DNA of 64,000 bases from the NCBI GenBank assembly GCA_037953745.1, contig JBAKBP010001595.1, forward strand, positions 79,501-143,500. Direction: 5' to 3'. The translations under genes were made by a program, and so were the position numbers. The notes below the pieces were generated by a model, which worked only from the letters and a program-made list of their open reading frames with translations, did no database searches and was not told where the DNA came from. Positions 20,985-32,682 of the stretch are shown one piece after another. Source of the stretch: Lithodes maja (lineage: Eukaryota > Arthropoda > Malacostraca > Decapoda > Lithodidae). The stretch's first letter is position 1. Each line of letters starts with the position of its first letter.

Positions 20985-21629
20985 CGATGTAAAAAGTTGA
21001 TTTTTAGTTTTACTTACTCCAGAGAGTCTTCCCGCAGTCCGCCGGCCGAACTCTAAAGAGTCTTCCCGCAGTTCCCGGGTTAAGAGTCAGAGAAAAAAAA
21101 AATCAACTTTAAACATCGAAAAAAAAAAATTGTTTTTGTTTTTTGGCCCCTGGGCCATGCAAAATATCACTCTTCTACCTCCCTTCCTTCCCCACTTTCC
21201 TCCCCTCCTTCAGTTATCACCTATTTTCCCTGTTATTCCCTTATTCTGAGGTATATTTTCGTGCTAACATTAGCGAGTTGCAAGCAGGGCATTGTCATCT
21301 CTGTTAGCAAGCGAGTGCAAGAGAGAGAGAGAGAGAGTATCGATCGACTGTGTCTCAGTGGCCTTGGGGGAAATTGGCGGGAAAGCAGGTTGCCTCACCC
21401 ATACATTATATAACTCGCGGCCTGTATCTCCGATTTTGACCATCCAAACGCTGTTTTCACTCTTTTTATTGTTGTTTCAGGTTAATACCTTTATAATCAA
21501 CCCATAATAGGCGCGGATGGATAAGTATTAATGCTATTTATGGTAAAATGAATATTTTTGTGATGGAAACAGCTTAAATACGTCAGCACAGGGGGACGTT
21601 TCTAATTACCCCCATGCGCATTTCTTAGG
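20391..21629 (+). mobile_element. TTAA-bounded MITE, family 1 (copy E), split
   Basis: The left 56 bp lie at 20391-20446 (CCCGGGAACTGCGGG...) and the remainder at 21084-21629, with TTAA at 20387-20390 and 21630-21633 outside. The gap is filled exactly by an opposite-strand family member. The equivalent site in the other LTR copy (near 34915) has no insertion and reads CATTAGCGGATCTGG, so this copy entered the LTR after the two LTRs diverged. Confidence 0.8.
20451..21079 (-). mobile_element. TTAA-bounded MITE, family 1 (copy D), nested
   Basis: About 629 bp in reverse orientation between TTAA at 20447-20450 and 21080-21083, inserted inside copy E. It holds a ~50-nt A tract (20933-20982), the longest of the family. 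Its clean TTAA junctions inside a sibling are direct evidence for TTAA-specific insertion. Confidence 0.85.
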
Positions 21630-22431
21630 TTAAGTGGATCTGGATGGAGCCTAGTCTCCCTCTTCCAACATTTAGGTATTAATCTTCTGATCACTGGCTT
21701 TATTCACAAGTTTATATATTTGAGACCATAAATATTACTTATAGATTCATATTCAATGTTAGATTTATCACTAGCAGCTCTGGTGCACAAGGAGTAATTC
21801 ATAGACTAGATTAGACACGCGTGTTTTAGAGCACGGGAATTATAGTAACCTGAGGGGGTACTGATCTAAGTTTTATATTCTTGTATCAGAAACACATAGA
21901 ACGCAAATCAGTGGGCGAACATCAGATATCACTAGGGTTTCACGGTTATGTATTAATATCTGGATATATGAGTAATTGCGAGAGTTAATATCGCCTGTTA
22001 ATTAATAAACACTGATACGCTTAGCACTTCCTAATGGAATGGTCATATATGAATTACACTGGGACAAAGATATAGCCACTTCGTAGAAATATTAATAAGT
22101 GAATCTCTACATAGCACTGTAACACTGTAGTACTGATAGAGTGAATCTTGGGTCGTATTTGATTGGTCTGGTCCTGGTTATCTTGCGTCTGTGAGGTTGG
22201 GGGCTAGCGACTGGTTCCGCGGCCGTCCAGATGGTCCATATGTAGAAGTTCTCAAGACGGATCTCTTGGCGATCGTTGCTGGTTACACTCTTATATACCC
22301 ACTGGTTTATGTGAAGGTTATAAGGTGCACGTAGATGTCTTTTACGTGGACAGATGCTTCTATATCAATCTGCCGGCTCTGGAACTCAATTCTCAGGAAC
22401 AACACAAGGGCAGAGCTAGAGGTCAACTTAA

Positions 22432-22526
22432 CCCGGGAACTGCGGGGAGACTCTTAAGAGTTCCCCCGGCGGACTGCGGGGAGACTCTTATGAGTGAGTG
22501 AAAAAAAAATCAACTTTTGACATCGG

Positions 22527-22557
<31 letters not shown>

Positions 22558-23039
22558 GCCCCTGGGCCATGCAAAATCTCAGTCCTCTACCTCCCCTCCT
22601 TCCCCACTTTCCTCCTCTCCTTCAGTTATCACCTATTTTCCCTGTTATTCCCTTATTCTGAGGTATATTTTCGTGCTAACATTAGCGAGTTGCAAGCAGG
22701 GTGTTGTCATCACTGATGGCAAGCGAGTGCAAGAGAGAGAGAGAGAGTATCGATCGACTGTGTCTCAGTGGCCTTGGGGGAAATTGGCGGGAAAGCAGTT
22801 TGCCTCACCCATACATTATACAACTCGCGGGCTATATCTCCGATTTTGACCATCCAAACGCTGTTTTCACTCGTTTTATTGTTGTTTCAGGTTAATACCT
22901 TTATAATCAACCCATAATAGGCGCATATGGATAAGTATTAATGCTATTAATGGCACAATTAATATTTTAGTGACGGAAACACCTCAAATACGTCAGCACA
23001 GGGGGACGTTTCCAATTACCCCCATGCGCACTTCAGAGG
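22432..23039 (+). mobile_element. TTAA-bounded MITE, family 1 (copy F)
   Basis: About 608 bp between TTAA at 22428-22431 and 23040-23043, inserted in LTR copy 1. The corresponding point in LTR copy 2 (near 34118) lacks it, giving an empty-site comparison. Confidence 0.85.
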
Positions 23040-23282
23040 TTAAGGGGGCCAGCCACTGGTTGGTGTCTATCTTTCAACTGATTTTACTGGGGGCTGAAGC
23101 TTGGTTTATAGGCTCAGTTTTGGACCCTGTAGGCCATAGGGATCTCTAGTTTTTATGGATTTATTTGAGCTCTCAATGGATACGGGAACTAGGTAAGGTG
23201 GTGATTACTGTTGTGGCACATGGCTATATGGAGCCTTCATAATGTGATATAACTGAGCCTTAGTAAGAGGTACTATTTTGGC

Positions 23283-23607
23283 TATATTTGGCCCAGTGCA
23301 TACCACCTCCTTTACGTAGGGCACGTGGTACCCGTCTTGCAACTCAATCCCACCCCTACTCTGTGCAACTCTCCAACCCAAGAGTGAAACGTTACTCTCA
23401 AACTTTCTTCTACTCAACAGCTGAGCTCGAACTCTCTCCCAGAATCAGTTTTTCCCATTTCCTATGACTTAAATTGCTTCAAACTCAGTGTGTCCAGGCA
23501 TTTTGGCTCGAACGTCCCTTGATTTTGCCCTGTCACTCTTTCAACTATGGGGGAGGCACTCGCTATAGGCAGTTATGCCTTTTGCCTCCCTCAATCACAT
23601 AGAAAAA
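23283..23607 (+). mobile_element. LINE 3' end, 5'-truncated copy
   Basis: The last ~325 bp of the LINE family at 15756-17853, here on the plus strand and ending TCAATCACATAG plus an A-rich tail. LTR copy 2 reads straight through the site (TTTGGCTATTCTGGAAG), so the insertion point lies between TTTGGCTAT and CTGGAAG. Confidence 0.85.
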
Positions 23608-25034
23608 GAAAATACTGGAAGTATTTAGGGGAGAGAGACTGGATCTATTTTGTGAGGAGGATTGGGACAGCTGTGATAGGAGAGTCTCTCTTAGATTGTT
23701 CAGTCTTCATTCTATGGTATAGCTGAGGTGCTAATTTGGTCATCGGAGTATGCAAGAAAGGTTAATGGGTTATTGGGGGTTAATAGAGGTTAGTAAAGGT
23801 GTTAGTCATACATGGTTAGTTCATTGATAGGAAGAATTCCTGTGCTACTTGGCAATAACCCGGAAGTCAAAACAGGGGTCAGGTATACCTCCGCAGGGGT
23901 CGGGGTCTCCCTCCTCGGGTGGGTGAAAGGGGTAGGGGCGCGTCCCTTCTCTGTGATGGTCGTCGGGGCGGCTGTGGCTGGGGGATTGCCATATCACAAG
24001 GGTTTGTAATAACCCTCTGTTTATGAGACAGATGTGGGTGTTCGTAATACCAAAACCGAAGGTGCCTTGATCAGCTGGTTTACTTGGTTAGGTTGTTAAT
24101 TGCATGGGTGGTTGGTTGTGGTGGAGACTGGTGCTAACTCTGCCACATTGATCTGGAAGTATGGCAATAGAAGTTAGTCACTGGTGAGGCGGCTAGCCTC
24201 GCACGGACGATCATTTGGTACAGGGTTGTGAATGGGTTGTGAGGGAATAGATGGCATGCAAAGGGTTAGTAAAGTTCTAATGGTGTTCCTTTCTACTGGG
24301 GGAAGGTAGGCTGGATAGGAGTATATATATACAAAAGGTTTGAGAATGTTAGTAATGGAAAAGTTAAGGAAATTCAGGGGGTATGCTGGAGAGGCTAGGT
24401 CGGAAGGGAGTTGAGGAGCGTGGGGGGGTTAACGAGAGGGAGAGGGTTAAGGGGGGCTACGTGGGAGTTTGACCCTAAGGTCTCTGGGCGTAGGGGTGGC
24501 ATTAGACTACAGTTGGTATCGTAGCCTGGGGGTTAATGACAGGGAAGGTATGTTAGCCAAACGCTACCGGGGGATGAGCAATATGGGGTGGTATATGAGT
24601 CTGGAAAGGATAGAATCATGTGGACTGTGGGGCTGTGGGGAAGAGGTTAACTGTAGGTGTGTGCTTGACTGTGGATAAAAGTAGAGAAAAACATGGTGTA
24701 TTATTACTCGTCAATACGATGGTTATGGACACTGTTAATCTGACACTATTTCTTGCTGACCTAGTTGTTCCTGGGAACTGCGTTTTCTATGACATATGCA
24801 CCAAAGAAAGCGGCAGTTCGTAGGGGTAGCTTCGGTATTGTTTCGTGGTGGAAATGCGTCGAGACAATGGTAAAAGAGGGTTGTGTATACAATCTCTGGT
24901 TGGGGTAAGAATTAGAGTTACTGCATGGTGGCTAACATCTTCAGTCATTTCTGTCTAGGTCTTACAGGAATAATGGTTATATATACACTGGTGTACCCGT
25001 GGGTATCATAGTTTCTTATCAATTAGGACATGGG

Positions 25035-25262
25035 GTTTTAACATATTACTTCTCGGATGGAAGAACATACATAGATTTATTGGGGCGGTTGGTCTTCAGA
25101 AACTTAGTCTGGCAAGACAAGGTATTTTAGGGGGTTAACATATTACTTCTCGGATGGAAGAACCTACATAGATTTATGGGGGCGGTTGGTCTTCAGAAAC
25201 TTAGTCTGGCAAGACAGGGGGTTAACATATTACTTCTTGGATGGAAAAACATCCATAGATTT
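25035..25262. repeat. ~90-97-bp tandem triplication in the LTR
   Basis: TTACTTCTCGGATGGAAGAAC followed by CATAGATTTA recurs at about 25041, 25138 and 25225; the first two copies also share GGTCTTCAGAAACTTAGTCT. The third copy is diverged. Confidence 0.85.
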
Positions 25263-25513
25263 AGGCCTGTCTGAACTGGTTGGCATTGGCTCAACCGAGG
25301 GACAGGGCATGGGTGTATTAAATTAAGGTGTATTCATGTTCATCATCATGTAGGTAGAGGTGTAGGACACGAGGGGTAGTGTCCTACACACGCCGTTAAT
25401 CCCCCCCTCACGTGTGACCCCCACCAAAGTGACCTGGCCCCCCTTATAAGTACCAAGCACCTGCTCGCCAGTCAATCCCCCACCATCATTAGCCCAGCGG
25501 TAGTTCAGGATAA

Positions 25514-27464
25514 ATGCCAAATTCCCCCCACCATCAAAAATGGGTGAACCTGCGGCCCATACCCCAAACTCACATGGTATTTTCCCCCACTAACACATTC
25601 CCCAACCCCCATCGTTGCCTCTTACAACCCGCCATCATTTCCGCTCGTATCAACCACATTCTCGTGGCAAATATCTCAGAGGAACCCCTGACATTACCAA
25701 AAGGTCTCATTATAGAAGACCTCGAAACTTTCGATGACCTCCCCATACATTGTAACGACACCCCTACCAGCCTCCAATTGCCCCCTCTTCCTGAGACACT
25801 ATCTGACCACCAAAAGAACGGCATGTACGACCTACTGCTGGAATTCAGTGACGTCTTTGCCCAACAACCCACCGAAATCGGACAGACTGATGTAGAACAA
25901 CACATCATTAACACCACAGGCCCCCCCATACGACAACCATCCCGTAGAAAGAACCCCATACAACGTCAGGAAGAGGAACGCCAATCCAGGAAATGTTAGA
26001 GGCCGGGATTGCCACCCCGTCCATTAGCCCTGGTCTTCCCCTGTTGTCTTAGCCAAAAAGAAAGATGGGACAACCCGTTTTTGCGTCGATTACAGGAGGT
26101 TAAATGACATAACCATTAAAGACGCTACGCCCTTACCCCGAATAGACGATTCCCTTGACTCCCTATACGGATCCAAATGGTTCACTAGCCTCGACTTGCA
26201 AGCAGGGTATTGGCAAGTGCCTATCAAGGCCGAGGACCAAAAGAAAACAGCATTTTCCACTAGTGGTGGCCATCACTATGAATTTAACGTCCTACCTTTT
26301 GGCCTCTGTAACGGACCCGCCACCTTCTCCCGTTTGATGGAGACGGTATTACATGGCCTAACCTGGGAAACCTGCCTAGCCTATCTGGACGATATTATTG
26401 TGTACTCTCCAACCTGGGAAGAACACCTCCTCAGGTTGAGACAAGTCCTGCAAAGAATCCGAGCCGCCGGGTTGAAATTAAAACCCTCAAAGTGCGTGAT
26501 TGCCCGGAATAAAGTAGATTTTCTCGGACACGTGATATCTGAACATGGTATTGCGCCAGACCCAAAGAAACTTCAAGCCATACAAAACCAAACCCCACCC
26601 ACCACGGTTAAAGGAATACGTTCGTTTCTAGGTTTAGCCACATACTACAGACGTTTCGTCCCCCACTTTGCCACCATAGCCAGACCCCTCCACCAACTTA
26701 CCCACAAAGATACCCCGTTCGCCTGGACACCTGAAAGAGACCTCGCGTTTAACACTTTGAAGCAAAAGCTAATCCAAGCCCCTATTGTCGTTTTCCCTGA
26801 CTACCAGAAACCTTTCCGTCTTTATACCGACGTATCTCTGTACGCCATAGGTGCAGTATTAGCTCAATTCAGAGATGGAAAGGAACATGTGATAGCGTAT
26901 GCCAGCTCCACACTCACCCCACCCCAACAGAATTACGCAGCCACCAAGAGAGAGTGCTTAGGGATCATTTGGGCACTCAGCCACTTCCGGTCATTTGTGT
27001 TGGGCGCAAAACTCGAAATAATTACCGACCATCAATCTTTACAATGGCTGCGTAGGTGCGAAACCAACTCAGCCATTTTGGTACGTTGGAGAGAGACACT
27101 AGAGGACTACAACTTTACCATACAATATCGTCCCGGCAAACTCCATACTAATGCAGACGCCCTGTCACGTTTGCCAGTACCAAAAGACCCCCCCACCAAC
27201 CTAGCCACCTTACAAAACACTCAATTGGTATCTACCCCCACCTCCCGACAGAATGCCCCCCCAGTCCCCTCCCTAATTCAATCTTGGGAAGCACGAATCA
27301 GACCCCCCTGGATACCGTTAAACGTCTTCAGGAGACTGACTCGCTGGGGAGATCAACTTGCCACAGACACTGGTCACATAATCTTGGACCCCACCATAGC
27401 CCACGACTACATGATTGCCATCCACGAGGGAAACGGCATACACCTTGGACAAAAATTTTTTTAA
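25514..27464 (+). pseudogene. Ty3/gypsy pol: pre-RT, RT and RNase H
   Basis: Three partly frame-shifted pieces encode a gypsy pol. 25514-25999 carries the linker before RT (TYW-like SDVFAQQPTEIGQTDVEQH). 26000-26195 holds RT motifs in a shifted frame (KKDGTTRFCVDYRRLND, then WFTSLDLQAGYWQV across the join). 26196-27464 is a long open stretch with FGLCNGPATFSRLME, the catalytic AYLDDIIVYS box, the connection (FLGLATYYRRFV), RNase H (LYTDVSLYAIGAVL, where the usual DAS is DVS; ITDHQSL; NADALSRLP) and the start of the integrase N-terminus. The domain order is RT-RH-IN, the usual gypsy order, unlike the element at 51309-56432. Gag and protease are missing. Confidence 0.85.
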
Positions 27465-27895
27465 AGATCTTCACAGACCAATACTGGACCCCCAACCCCT
27501 CCAAAATTGCACAACGAGTGACAGAATCCTGCAAACCGTGTTTATTGGGAAAGGATAGATCACGCACCCCAGGCCCAGCTGGTACCATTTCTGCCAACAA
27601 ACCGTTCCAAGTCCTATCCCTCGACATCATGGGCCCGTTCCCTTCTTACGCTGGCAACCGCTATATCGTCACATTTGTAGACGTATATTCAAAATTTCTA
27701 ATAGCCTGCCCAGTTAAAGACCACACAGCCACCACAGTCGCCACACTGCTTGCCACAGAAGTGTTCCCTATATTCGGCCTTCCCCTTGCTCTTCTATCGG
27801 ACAATGCCCCCGAGTTTAGTGGACACGTTTGGCAACAATTCACCCAACAATGCGGTATTAAGATTAAACACTCATCCCCGTACCGGCCTCAATGA
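27465..27895 (+). pseudogene. Ty3/gypsy integrase fragment
   Basis: Follows the RT-RH part after a frame change near 27460 (a T run). It shows the zinc-binding CKPCLLGK region, the catalytic-core LDIMGPFP with its first Asp and LLSDNAPEFSG with the second. It stops at SSPYRPQ, just before the third acidic residue. A SINE begins at this point. Confidence 0.8.
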
Positions 27896-28125
27896 AATGC
27901 TAGGTTTTTCCAGGTTAAATAGGAATGGGAATTATCCCCAGGCTACCTTTAGGATCAACCTTTCCTGGTACCTGGCGCGGGGTACGAACCTCTGAAGGGA
28001 ATTTAACCCCCCTAAAAACCCACAGGTTTTGAGATGCCTTGGGTGGGGTTCGAACCCTGGTTAGTGACGCACCACCATCACCACCAGGCCCGCGCACTAA
28101 CCCACTGTACTACCACGGACGTACA
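27896..28125 (-). mobile_element. tRNA-derived SINE
   Basis: On the minus strand it starts near 28122 with an A-box-like TGGTAGTACAGTGGG and a B-box GGTTCGAACCCC about 50 nt later, the split RNA polymerase III promoter of tRNA-derived SINEs. A ~150-bp non-tRNA body follows. It truncates the gypsy integrase. Confidence 0.6.
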
Positions 28126-28179
28126 AAAGTATAGCAACCTTAGTCCGATTTTTTAAGAACCACGGTGATAGTCTCTCGA

Positions 28180-28690
28180 GATGAGTTTATTGGACTTACC
28201 ATCTACGACTATTTTACGCTATACCTGACGTCAACTCGGGTTAGTATTATTGTGGGTGCGGGACATTTTCGAGGGCATTACAGTAATCCATCTAAAATAT
28301 TATTTATATATATAATTATATTGAAAACAGAAGTGAGGATAATACCCTTCCCTGCCTTACACCATTGTTAATTTTGCATTCCTTCGATAAAGTTTCCTTA
28401 TACTGTATTTTACAACTAAATGTTGATGTATATAAAAACAAATAAAGCATTTACAATATAATGAGGGATTCCTTGCCTTAAAATACTATCTACAAGCTTG
28501 AAATTATTAACTTTATCAAATGCTTTTGTAAGATCAATAACACATGAATATACTGTACATTTGATCCTTCACTGTTATATCTCAGAGTGGTTTCCTTCAA
28601 GATCATGCATTCGGTAGAAGTAGAAGATTTTTCTCTGAAACCATGCTGATTGTCATATAAATTTACATATTTTATCATTTTGAGTTATAG
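28180..28690 (-). pseudogene. Decayed LINE RT relic
   Basis: Minus-strand fragments read NQHGFREKSSTSTECMILKE (near 28610-28660), a DLTKAFDKVN-like motif A in another frame (near 28500-28530) and NGVRQGRVLSSLLFS (near 28330-28370). Order and spacing fit LINE RT motifs, with several frame shifts and stops. Confidence 0.65.
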
Positions 28691-28725
28691 ACAATATTCA
28701 AACAATTTAAGCAAAACTGGAGATA

Positions 28726-28726
<1 letters not shown>

Positions 28727-28774
<48 letters not shown>
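28727..28774. repeat. (GA)n microsatellite
   Basis: About 24 GA dinucleotides without interruption. Confidence 0.95.
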
Positions 28775-28778
<4 letters not shown>

Positions 28779-28879
28779 GGATATAAAACAATACCTGGTG
28801 GATAGGTTTGGGTAACTCAATATTGTAATGTTGTTATTGTGGGGTATTGTGTGGTGGTGGTGGAGCTTAAAAAAACACC

Positions 28880-29135
28880 CCTCTGAGCCCCCCTTCGAGA
28901 AAAATGTGTACATTTTTCCGGTAGAAAAATTTCCCGGCCGATGGCCGATTACTCCTAAAAATATAGGCTTGGTATCGCTCGCCAGGAAAAAATCGACACC
29001 TAAGTGGCAGGAAAATTCCTAATATTGACAAAGAAATGGGGTAAAAGGTTTCAAATCTGAAAACTAATGGGGCTAAACATGAGGAAGAAGGGGGAGGGGA
29101 GAGGGGGGCAGAAAATAGATCCATCCCCACCTTCA
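28880..29135 (-). mobile_element. TTAA family 3 element, decayed
   Basis: Carries the family 3 landmarks ATGTGTACATTTTTC, ATTTCCCGGCCGATGGCC, ATCGCTCGCCAGGA and ACTAATGGGGCTAAACATGA. Its terminus is diverged (CATCCCCACCTTCATAA where GGG against TTAA is expected). Confidence 0.65.
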
Positions 29136-29236
29136 TAAGAGAGGATTGCAGAGGAAAGCAAGCAACAAAAAGAGGTATATATTAATGATCCTTGCTATAT
29201 GCTCCCAAGGTTGAAGGTCAGTAGTCAATGGACAGA

Positions 29237-30201
29237 AAAGGCTGCCACACAAACGTAACTACAAAGGCTGCCACACAAACGTAACTACAAAGGCTGCCAC
29301 ACAAACGTAACTACAAAGGCTGCCACACAAACGTAACTACAAAGGCTGCCACACAAACGTAACTACAAAGGCTGCCACACAAACGTAACTACAAAGGCTG
29401 CCACACAAACGTAACTACAAAGGCTGCCACACAAACGTAACTACAAAGGCTGCCACACAAACGTAACTACAAAGACTGCCACACAAACGTAACTACAAAG
29501 GCTGCCACACAAACGTAACTACAAAGGCTGCCACACAAACGTAACTACAAAGGCTGCCACACAAACGGAACTACAAAGGCTGCCACACAAACGGAACTAC
29601 AAAGGCTGCCACACACACGTAACTACAAAGGCTGCCACACAAACGTAACTACAAAGGCTGCCACACAAACGTAACTACAAAGGCTGCCACACAAACGTAA
29701 CTACAAAGGCTGCCACACAAACGTAACTACAAAGGCTGCCACACAAACGTAACTACAAAGGCTGCCACACAAACGGAACTACAAAGGCTGCCACACACAC
29801 GGAACTACAAAGGCTGCCACACACACGTAACTACAAAGGCTGCCACACAAACGTAACTACAAAGGCTGCCACACAAACTTAACTACAAAGGCTGCCACAC
29901 AAACGTAACTACAAAGGCTGCCACACAAACGTAACTACAAAGGCTGCCACACACACGTAACTACAAAGGCTGCCACACAAACGGAACTACAAAGGCTGCC
30001 ACACACACGTAACTACAAAGGCTGCCACACAAACGTAACTACAAAGGCTGCCACACACACGGAACTACAAAGGCTGCCACACAAACGGAACTACAAAGGC
30101 TGCCACACACACGTAACTACAAAGGCTGCCACACAAACGTAACTACAAAGGCTGCCACACAAACGTAACTACAAAGGCTGCCACACACACGTAACTACAA
30201 A
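29237..30201. repeat. 26-bp minisatellite, ~37 units
   Basis: Head-to-tail units AAAGGCTGCCACACAAACGT + AACTAC, about 37 in a row. Most variation is A/C at unit position 15 and T/G at position 20. There are no spacers between units, so this is a simple minisatellite. Confidence 0.95.
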
Positions 30202-30257
30202 GAATCAACACTAACAGTCGTGTTATTAACCCTATCTGGTGCAGGGCTGGCCTTTAA

Positions 30258-30897
30258 CCCGGCAAGCGCTATAGGCCTCACGGAAGGCTTCCTATAGGGA
30301 ACGCGATAGGCCTCACGGAAGCAAGACCATAAAAAAAGCCTTCCATAAAAAAAAAGGGCCTATCAAAACAAAGGAATTTGTCTCTAGGTGAGATAATTCC
30401 CCTCCAGTACTCATCCATGTAAATCTCACCCACCCCCCTCCCCTCCTTCCCCACCTTATTCCCCCCTCCCTCCCCTCCTCAATTATCACCTATTTTTCCT
30501 CTTATTATCATCATTTATCGGTTATTTTTCTCTCCCGCGATAATGTAGCACAAGTGGGTTGCAGAAAAGATCGTTATGCAACACCCAGACACCGGCCCAC
30601 ACCGCCCCGCTCGTCTCAGTTACCTCACAGACAGCGAGAGAGGAGGGTTGCCTGTGGCTCTCTCTCGCCTGAGATTATGACCGGGTGGCCAATATCTTCG
30701 TTTTTCACCACCCAAATGCTTTTCCCACTTATTTTAGCACTCTTGAAGGTTCATATATACATCATATATGTAAAATAAAAGCATACCAAAAACAAATAAT
30801 GCTCTATATTGTAAATATAACGAATTCTGTCAGAATCCAAGGCTAGAAATGCACAAATAACTACCCTTGCCCCTAGGTCTATTTCGCGCTTGTCAGG
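30258..30897 (+). mobile_element. TTAA-bounded MITE, family 2 (copy 1)
   Basis: A 640-bp element between TTAA at 30254-30257 and 30898-30901 with terminal inverted repeats CCCGGCAAGCGC and CCTGACAAGCGC (complement of the right end). Nearly identical to 36194-36832. Its interior resembles family 1 (CCTCCTTCCCCACCTT..., ATTATCACCTATTTTTCC, ACCACCCAAATGCTTTTCCC), so the two families are related. The 74-codon ORF shared by both copies reflects recent copying. Confidence 0.85.
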
Positions 30898-30944
30898 TTA
30901 AAACGTTTCACTCCTTTTAAAACGTTTCAGCTCATTAGTTTGGC

Positions 30945-31091
30945 GATTATATGAAAGTTCACCCCATTCAGGTGTCGATTATATGAAAGTTCACCCCATT
31001 CAGGTGTCGATTATATGAAAGTTCACCCCATTCAGATGTCGATTATATGAAAGTTCACCCCATTCAGGTGTCGATTATATGAAAGTTCACC
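30945..31091. repeat. 32-bp tandem repeat, ~4.6 units
   Basis: GATTATATGAAAGTTCACCC plus CATTCAGGTGTC is repeated at 30945, 30977, 31009, 31041 and 31073. The unit derives from family 3-like sequence (CATTAGTTTGGCGAT and GGTGTCGA blocks) and is cut by an LTR at 31092. Confidence 0.9.
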
Positions 31092-32436
31092 TGTTACGAT
31101 CCAGGTTCTCAAAGGCTCTTCAACATTGGACTAGATAATGGCAAAATGCAACAACGGTAACACTAGATCCAACCCCTGCCTTAAAAACTGGAAAACAAAA
31201 CACCATTACCGCCCTGAGTCGTGCCTGGACAACGAGGTATCCTATGACTCGGTAACTGGTGCACACACACTAGGCTGACGCTCGATGAAACAGCCTATTC
31301 TCAAACAGTAAAAGATTACTCGATTAGGTTACACAAAGAAAAGAGTGTTAACGTGATTAACTAACGTTACGGTAGATACTCAAATAACTGGCACTCCTGT
31401 ATTAAAGAAAGTGCAATGCTAGTCCTGCAACATCAACTGGAAACTTCTGAAATAAGTTTGATGCTGGGAAGATGTTCGTAAAGAATCTTGAACAATTATA
31501 ATGCAGAATACGGGTCACACTAAATACTAGGACATATAGTAATAATAGGCAAGCGAATAATAAAGACTGCGCAAAGGTAGTAATGCTCGACAACTAAAGA
31601 AATGCTTCGTGACACAACGCAACAGCCTACTAGGGTTGTGCAACTCAACAACAACCTCGGCTCAAAAGTGCAGTGAATAATAATGCTGCATACATATAAT
31701 AATGGGAGCTTATCTCTAACCAGTGTCTGCTCAGTTAATAAAGTCTAGCTGGGGTATCAAGGCAGGGCAACAATGGGTGAGCATGCGGCTCGTAGCCTAA
31801 CGTTGTCCGAAGGTGGTATAATGAAGATTACGTTATATGACGGGGATGCTCTCTTGATAAATCTAGGTCTCTAGTACCTAGTTCTATCCTGGCGATCCCT
31901 CAGAAGTCAACACAAAGAGGCAGCACTATGTTGTGAGGGATAGGCTATGGCCCTCTCACACCACAGCGCTGTGCTCGCAAAGTAAACCCACCCGAAGACA
32001 ACTTAGGCTCCCACAGTACCTGTCGATGTCGTGCAGGGCTTAGCTAACACTGCACACATCGGAGACAACGACACAGTAACCTTACCCCTAGTCTAGCTTT
32101 AAATAACCAAGCAGAATCACTCAACACCTTGCCAGGGAGACATATACCGGTCTACAACCTTCCCGAGAGAGGACACACACGGAAAAGTCCGTCTCTCTAA
32201 CCTCATACATAGAAATATCTGAGAGCTTCGCGTACAATACGACTGGCCGACGGTGAACGTCTATGCTGAAACCAGAAGGGATGTTGAGTTTAATAAAGAT
32301 TAGAGAATGAGAAAGGAGAAGTCGAGAGAGAGAAATAGTATGCAAAGTGGAGCCAACACATCAGACAGCCATAATTATATCTATGTATGTTCTTACATCC
32401 GAGAAGTAGATGTTATATATCTTAGAAGTTAAAACA
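31092..32436 (-). mobile_element. Diverged Gmr1-like LTR (solo or remnant)
   Basis: Starts TGTTACGATCCAGG, matching the LTR edge TGTTACGACCGGG at 48945 and 56617. It shares, in order, AAAGTCTAGCTGGG, GCGGCTCGTAGCCTA, GGATGCTCTCTTGA and TCCTGGCGATCC with those LTRs. Overall identity is clearly lower, so it is a distinct, older family in the same orientation. The right boundary is a guess: a pyrimidine-rich stretch after ACA at 32436 could be the polypurine tract complement. Confidence 0.6.
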
Positions 32437-32682
32437 CCCCCGCCTGTCCCTAGACCTTGTATATAATTTCCCATGACGAGTATAGATATATGTAACCCGT
32501 GCTCAGTCGCCCCCTTGCATTGTTCCTCTAGTAACCAAGTGTCTCTATGTATTCAATCCTTAGGTTAAGTATTTTTTATCCGCCATTGTGTTCACCTTTT
32601 TCCATTTACTGTTCCACAATTGTCATACGTCTTCCCCTTGCCTCCTTCGTATCCACAGTCCACACTACGCCAATTTACTTCG

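Larger units (their letters stand above)
20138..25393 (-). mobile_element. Long LTR (copy 1), loaded with insertions
   Basis: This interval aligns in inverted orientation with 32683-35142 in matching blocks: TGTTATGCCCTG at the left end, ACACAAAATAAACACACGGT, the GGATCTGGATGGAGCCTAG block, TCCAGATGGTCC, CACTGGTTGGTGTCTA and CTCTGGTTGGGGTAAG. Removing three TTAA elements and one LINE fragment, plus sequence at 24925-25355 that is absent from copy 2, leaves about 2.5 kb. Sense is inferred from copy 2, which has a PBS and gag start; here no PBS follows, so this is a solo or 3' LTR. The right boundary is uncertain: TG...CA-type ends fit 25369 or 25393. Confidence 0.65.

Noticed and set aside
29237..30201. 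Possible CRISPR array
   Set aside because: Units are contiguous without unique spacers, no cas genes are present, and the window is eukaryotic; it is a minisatellite.
30554..30778. 74-codon ORF repeated at 36489-36713
   Set aside because: Part of family 2 TTAA elements; similarity is explained by element copying, not protein constraint.
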